From assembly GCF_900086655.1 (NCBI RefSeq), contig NZ_LT575476.1, positions 2,701,869 to 2,765,868 of the forward strand: DNA of 64,000 nt, read 5' to 3'. This document shows, piece after piece, positions 60,143 to 64,000 of this stretch. Origin of the DNA: Paenibacillus tuaregi. Its GTDB lineage: Bacteria > Bacillota > Bacilli > Paenibacillales > Paenibacillaceae. Below the pieces are notes generated by a model, which saw nothing but the letters and a program-made list of their open reading frames with translations, ran no database searches and was not told the DNA's origin. Within the stretch, counting starts at the first letter, position 1. Every line of letters starts with the position of its first letter. The position numbers and the translations under genes are program-made.

Positions 60143-60312
60143 TATCAATCACCTCTGTTCTTCAGCATAACGCCCCGTCCTAAATGAGGGTTAAAGCTTA
60201 TCTTAACGTTTTCTTAACGCAGGGCACAAAACAGACTGCTCTCTTTAAGCGCTGTTAAGTTTTCTCTGATACAATGTCTAAATGTAACACGAAGATAAGG
60301 AGGAAATTCGCA

Positions 60313-61041
60313 ATGAATTCTGCAAAAATTCTCATTGTTGACGATGAAAAAGCCATCTTGCAGATGATCGAGTTCGTGCTGCGCAAGGAAGGCTTCGAGA
60401 ATATCTATACAGCAGGTAACGCAGAAGAAGGAATGCGGCTTCTGCACGAATACGGCGCGGATATTATTTTGCTCGATGTCATGCTGCCTGATCGGATCGG
60501 CTTTGATCTCGGACCGCAGATTCGGTCCAACTCCGACGCGCATCTGATCTATCTGACGGCGCGCACGACGGATCTGGATAGACTGACGGGCTTTGCTGTA
60601 GGCGGGGACGATTATGTTACTAAGCCGTTCAACCCCTTGGAAATTGCAGCCCGAATTAAGGCACGTCTGAGACGAGGAGTCGTTGAAACAGCGGTACAAT
60701 CCGTTGTTGCGCCAAACGTCGATCCCCGGCAACGGTATGATTTCGGGGGCTTTGTCATGGATGAACGCGCTGGTGAGCTGCTTGTCGGGGGCCGGAGTAT
60801 TCCCTGCCCTGCTCAAGCCTACCAACTGCTGCTGTTCCTGTGCCGAAATCCGAACATCGTTTTTTCCAAAGCTCAACTGTACGAATCAGTCTGGGGCTAC
60901 GATGGGCTTGGTGACGATAATACGGTCATGGTCCATGTCCGCAAAATACGTGAACGCATTGAACCGGATCCCAGCTGCCCGCGTTATCTTCTGACTATTC
61001 GGGGGCTTGGGTATAAGCTCGTGAAAGGCGAGAAGGAATGA
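60313..61041 (+). CDS. OmpR-family response regulator
   Basis: 242 aa from ATG 60313 (MNSAKILIVDDEKAILQMIE), after an AAGGAGG RBS; the frame from 60274 reads through non-coding DNA. The receiver has D10/D11, phospho-acceptor D55 (ILLDVMLPD) and K in VTKPFNPLEI. The C-terminal winged helix ends RYLLTIRGLGYKLVKGE. It overlaps the kinase gene by 4 bases. It may regulate the divergent DUF418 gene. Confidence 0.93.
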   Translation: MNSAKILIVDDEKAILQMIEFVLRKEGFENIYTAGNAEEGMRLLHEYGADIILLDVMLPDRIGFDLGPQIRSNSDAHLIYLTARTTDLDRLTGFAVGGDDYVTKPFNPLEIAARIKARLRRGVVETAVQSVVAPNVDPRQRYDFGGFVMDERAGELLVGGRSIPCPAQAYQLLLFLCRNPNIVFSKAQLYESVWGYDGLGDDNTVMVHVRKIRERIEPDPSCPRYLLTIRGLGYKLVKGEKE

Positions 61042-62825
61042 AAAAGCAGGAGAAATTTAAACGGAGCCGTATCGCGAGGCGCTTGGGACTTCATTTTACC
61101 GCCCAGCTCTTCACTACTTGGCTGCTGGTGCTAGTCATCATTCTAATTTCTTTATTCACCATTATGTACTATATCGGTAATGAACAACTGAAGAGCGACT
61201 TACCTTCAGACTTGCTGGATTCGCTATCGGTCGAGACAACGATCGAAGGCGACAGCGTACAGCTTCCTTCTTTCTGGCCTGATCAGCTTAAAAAAAAGGG
61301 TTATTGGCTTCAGATCATCAACGAAAGTGGTCAGCAAGTATATGCTTTGAACGTACCAGAGGGTATGCCGGAGCAATATTCTGCTGCAGATCTACTGCGT
61401 ATTAGTGACACAAGAAGGCTGAATGAATATCAGATCACAACGTTATATGAGGAGATTTTGGGTTCCAGAAATTTATATCTACTCGGGCGGAAAGATTCAG
61501 ACGGAACAAGGCTTGAAGAATGGTACGAACTGTACTCGAAAAACGGGCAGGTGCCAACCTCGGTGGCTGAAACTCTAAGCGATAAAGCGGAATCGATCGG
61601 AGCTTCACTTGTTGTTTTGGACGAGACCGGCCTTATCGTACAGAACTTCGGACTTCCGTCAGACAAGCGTACATACGGGGCACTGGACCTGATTAAATTG
61701 CGTCAGCAACCGGCTAAATCGAAATTTGAAGTCTCTTATTATTATGATCCTTCTTCCAAATATACGTGGCTGCTCGAACGGCCGCGAGAGAGTGAAGAAC
61801 CGACAAACCAGCCAATATTCCGTACGTTCCTTATCATTTCAGTTATCATCGGCATAGCGATTTTACTGCTGTCCCTTGGTCTCGCGGTTTGGCACGGCTA
61901 CCGATACGGTGGTCCGCTGCTGCTATTCATGAGAGGATTCGAACGAATGGGCAGGGGAGAATACGAGCAGGTCTTTACCGATAAAGAGCGGCGGAAGATT
62001 TTCGGCAAAAACAATCGATTTCGCGCCCGCTATAAGCTGTACCATGAGGTAATTGCGGGCTTCTCCGATATGGCGGATAAACTAGCCTTTGCGCGCAGTG
62101 AACGCCTGCGTCTGGAGCAATCCCGCGAAGAATGGATGACAGGCATCTCGCACGATCTGCGTACCCCGCTCACAACTATCCAGGGCTACGGTCACCTGCT
62201 TGAGAGTGGACAGTTCAGCTGGAATGAGGACGAATTGAGAGAGGTTGGAGGCGCGATCCGCGAAAAAAGTACATATATGTTGGAGCTGCTGCAGGACTTT
62301 TCGCTGACATTCGAGTTGAAAAATCATACGCCAGGCGAGAAGCTCGAACCGCTGGAACTAAATGAATTCGTCCGGCGTGCCGTTCTGCGTTATGTTAACG
62401 ATGTAACACTGCAAAACGTGGCTTTCGATTTCGAAGAAAGTGCAACTTCTCTTCGAATTCTAGCAAATCCAAAGTGGTTTCAACGTCTGCTTGACAACCT
62501 AATCTCCAACGCTGTTAAGCATAACCCGCCGGGCACGGAGATTGTACTGAGTCTCAAACGAGAAAGAGAATTTGCCTTCATCACCGTCCGCGATAATGGT
62601 GTGGGTATGGATGAGGAGACACAATCTCGCCTTTTTGATCGTTATTACCGAGGGACTAACACTGACGAGGGCATCGATGGAGTAGGACTCGGCATGAGCA
62701 TTGCTTACGCTGTCGTGGCTGCACACAAAGGAACGATTAAAGTGGAGTCGAACATCGGTGAAGGCACAATCATCAAACTCAGCTTTCCCGAGCTGACGTC
62801 TCCCACTTGCGACACGAAACAATAA
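61038..62825 (+). CDS. Sensor histidine kinase
   Basis: 595 aa. Two membrane helices (24-46 and 262-285) enclose a roughly 215-residue extracytoplasmic sensor domain, followed by HAMP (about 290-350), the H-box ISHDLRTPLTTIQGY with H372, and an ATPase domain with N, DNGVGMDEE and GVGLGMSIA boxes. The large outer domain should bind an external signal, in contrast to the short-loop kinase at 13347. ATG overlaps the regulator stop. Signal unknown. Confidence 0.93.
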   Translation: MKKQEKFKRSRIARRLGLHFTAQLFTTWLLVLVIILISLFTIMYYIGNEQLKSDLPSDLLDSLSVETTIEGDSVQLPSFWPDQLKKKGYWLQIINESGQQVYALNVPEGMPEQYSAADLLRISDTRRLNEYQITTLYEEILGSRNLYLLGRKDSDGTRLEEWYELYSKNGQVPTSVAETLSDKAESIGASLVVLDETGLIVQNFGLPSDKRTYGALDLIKLRQQPAKSKFEVSYYYDPSSKYTWLLERPRESEEPTNQPIFRTFLIISVIIGIAILLLSLGLAVWHGYRYGGPLLLFMRGFERMGRGEYEQVFTDKERRKIFGKNNRFRARYKLYHEVIAGFSDMADKLAFARSERLRLEQSREEWMTGISHDLRTPLTTIQGYGHLLESGQFSWNEDELREVGGAIREKSTYMLELLQDFSLTFELKNHTPGEKLEPLELNEFVRRAVLRYVNDVTLQNVAFDFEESATSLRILANPKWFQRLLDNLISNAVKHNPPGTEIVLSLKREREFAFITVRDNGVGMDEETQSRLFDRYYRGTNTDEGIDGVGLGMSIAYAVVAAHKGTIKVESNIGEGTIIKLSFPELTSPTCDTKQ

Positions 62826-62950
62826 ACTCACAGGTAGAGGTAATGTTAACGCCTTTTATTCTTGTTTTGAACAGGATTTTAATATTATAGAGAAGTGGGA
62901 TTTCGCCTCACGAATGTTTACATTAATCAAAAAATCACTTAAATAACAAT

Positions 62951-62989
62951 AAAGCAGCGAATTTCCGTTTTGGCGGAAACCGCTGCTTT
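62951..62989. terminator. Bidirectional terminator between kinase and GH16 genes
   Basis: AAAGCAGCG (62951-62959) pairs with CGCTGCTTT (62981-62989), with inner TTTCCG/CGGAAA pairing. It stops the kinase transcript (plus) and the GH16 transcript (minus, stop at 63001). Confidence 0.8.
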
Positions 62990-63000
62990 TGATTTGTGCC

Positions 63001-64000
63001 TTAATTGATTTTGGTTAAGGCCCATTTCTGGGCATCTGTTCCATTATCTGTCCACTGCTGAACGGCCGCCCCATCCGCTGTGGATGAACCGGATACGTCA
63101 ACGACGAGCCCGTTAGCTTTGGAAACCAGCTTGTAATAGCCCCCGCCTGCATCAACGATTCTCCACCTTTGCGCGTTCGTTCCATTGTCATCCCACTGCT
63201 GCAGCTGGACACCGGCCGCCGTTGATGAATTCGGCACATCGAGAACTTTGCCGCTGTGTACGGCAGTAAGCTTGTAATAGCCGTCACCCGTGCTTTCGAT
63301 CCGGAATTGCTGGTTGCTGGCCGTATAATTCGTCCACTGCTGGATTTTGGCGCCACTTGCCATGGACACGTCGGTGACATCCATCACTTTTCCGCTAGCC
63401 TTGGAGGCCAAGGTATAGACCCCGTTACTGATCGTACTGGACTGGCCATTGTCTTGATACACGCGGACATAGTCCACGAGCATCTGGGACGGGAATGGTG
63501 TCGAATTGTTCGGAGCACCCGGCCAGTTGCCGCCGACCGCAAGGTTCAAGAGCAGGAAGAACGGCCGTTGAAATTCTTCAGTGTTGCCGGTACCGTTCTC
63601 GATATAGAACTCATTAAATTGCTGTCCGTCAACGAACCATCGGATATACTTCGAATCCCATTCTACGCTGTACACATGGTATTGGGAAAAATCAAGATTG
63701 CCCGATTCTTTGCCGTAATCTGCTTGCCCTCCCGCATCCCAGTGGACGGCGCCGTTCACAAAGGGGTTGTTATTAACCCGCTCCATGATGTCCGTTTCCC
63801 CGCAGTATGGCCATCCAACCGTGTCGAAGTTGCTGCCCAGCATCCAAAACGCCGGCCACAGGCCTTGTCCTGAAGGCAGCTTGATCCTAGCTTCTATTTT
63901 TCCGTACGTAAAGGTTTTGAGGTTCTGCGTTTTGATTCGTGCCGAGGTGTAGTTCATTCCGCCGTAAGCTTCTTTTCTTGCCGTTATTACGAGATTCCCT
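63001..64000 (-). CDS. GH16 glucanase with ricin-type lectin domain (N-terminus beyond right edge)
   Basis: The frame is open from 63999 without a start, so the N-terminus lies outside; an internal Met at 63957 is not the start. The GH16 catalytic motif is GETDIMERV (E-T-D-I-M-E), with upstream LPSGQGLWPAFWMLGSNFD. The sandwich ends near VDYVRVYQDNG. A C-terminal ricin B-type trefoil follows with three QxW-like repeats (IQQWTNYTASNQQF, LQQWDDNGTNAQRW, VQQWTDNGTDAQKW). This domain order fits secreted beta-1,3- or 1,3-1,4-glucanases of Paenibacillus and related bacteria. The last 43 bases upstream continue the GH16 domain (NLVITARKEAYGG). Confidence 0.9.
   Translation of the reverse strand, partial: GNLVITARKEAYGGMNYTSARIKTQNLKTFTYGKIEARIKLPSGQGLWPAFWMLGSNFDTVGWPYCGETDIMERVNNNPFVNGAVHWDAGGQADYGKESGNLDFSQYHVYSVEWDSKYIRWFVDGQQFNEFYIENGTGNTEEFQRPFFLLLNLAVGGNWPGAPNNSTPFPSQMLVDYVRVYQDNGQSSTISNGVYTLASKASGKVMDVTDVSMASGAKIQQWTNYTASNQQFRIESTGDGYYKLTAVHSGKVLDVPNSSTAAGVQLQQWDDNGTNAQRWRIVDAGGGYYKLVSKANGLVVDVSGSSTADGAAVQQWTDNGTDAQKWALTKIN

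Noticed and set aside
60214-60876. 220-codon minus-strand open frame over the response regulator
   Set aside because: It is the antisense shadow of the clear OmpR regulator at 60313, has no RBS and encodes nothing recognisable.

Overview
The window looks like chromosomal DNA of a soil Firmicute, most likely Paenibacillus or a close relative. The grounds are strong AGGAGG-type ribosome binding sites, frequent TTG/GTG starts, many TetR/MarR/MerR/PadR/AraC regulators each next to its target gene, a large secreted GH43 enzyme with four CBM6-like modules, a GH16 enzyme with a ricin-type lectin domain, DUF4179 and copper-amine-oxidase-N proteins, and two catabolite-repression-like (cre) sites. The genus is an inference from gene content. 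No rRNA, tRNA, insertion sequence, phage or CRISPR array was seen.

Layout. 1-3.2 kb: a TetR gene cut by the left edge, a divergent isochorismatase-like hydrolase, a streptomycin-6-kinase-type phosphotransferase and a GNAT acetyltransferase. 3.2-7.1 kb: a sucrose module (GH32 hydrolase, sucrose-type PTS IIBC, divergent AraC regulator). 7.1-10.8 kb: an AT-rich patchwork with a TetR gene, a 44-aa membrane peptide coupled to an esterase, two broken copies of a cysteine-rich KTR gene flanking small hypothetical genes, and a dihydrofolate-reductase-like gene. 11.0-15.0 kb: an RR-HK-ABC operon of the peptide-antibiotic sensing and export type. 15.1-19.4 kb: a lipoprotein hydrolase, a secreted copper-amine-oxidase-N protein, and an ECF sigma factor with a DUF4179 partner. 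19.7-25.4 kb: MarR/SRPBCC, DUF2268/MerR with a textbook 19-bp-spacer MerR promoter, an ABC exporter, an SGNH esterase and a small XRE protein.

25.7-33.8 kb: the most notable region, a five-gene operon on the minus strand encoding a SWIM zinc-finger protein, a HEAT-repeat protein, a MoxR-type AAA+ ATPase, a DUF5682 protein and a VWA/MIDAS protein. The MoxR plus VWA pair is a known chaperone-like theme; the role of this five-part version is unknown to me.

34-41.4 kb: a membrane hydrolase, then an AT-rich accessory stretch with an orphan alpha/beta hydrolase, a gene split by one in-frame stop, an XRE/DUF2975 pair, a lipoprotein, and a DUF3139 gene broken by a one-base change in a poly-T run. 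41.6-44.3 kb: PadR, two DUF1048 proteins and an ABC exporter. 44.4-48.6 kb: the GH43 enzyme. 49-50.4 kb: MarR, nitroreductase and monooxygenase. 50.6-56.2 kb: a catabolic cluster (PucR regulator, NCS1 permease, DUF917, hydantoinase/oxoprolinase-like) for an unknown, probably cyclic, nitrogen compound. 56.6-60.1 kb: an XRE/membrane pair, DUF1349, a hexapeptide acetyltransferase and DUF418. 60.3-62.8 kb: a two-component system. 63.0 kb to the right edge: the GH16 enzyme, cut by the edge.

Overall this is an accessory-rich segment of stress, antibiotic-response, transport and polysaccharide-use modules.
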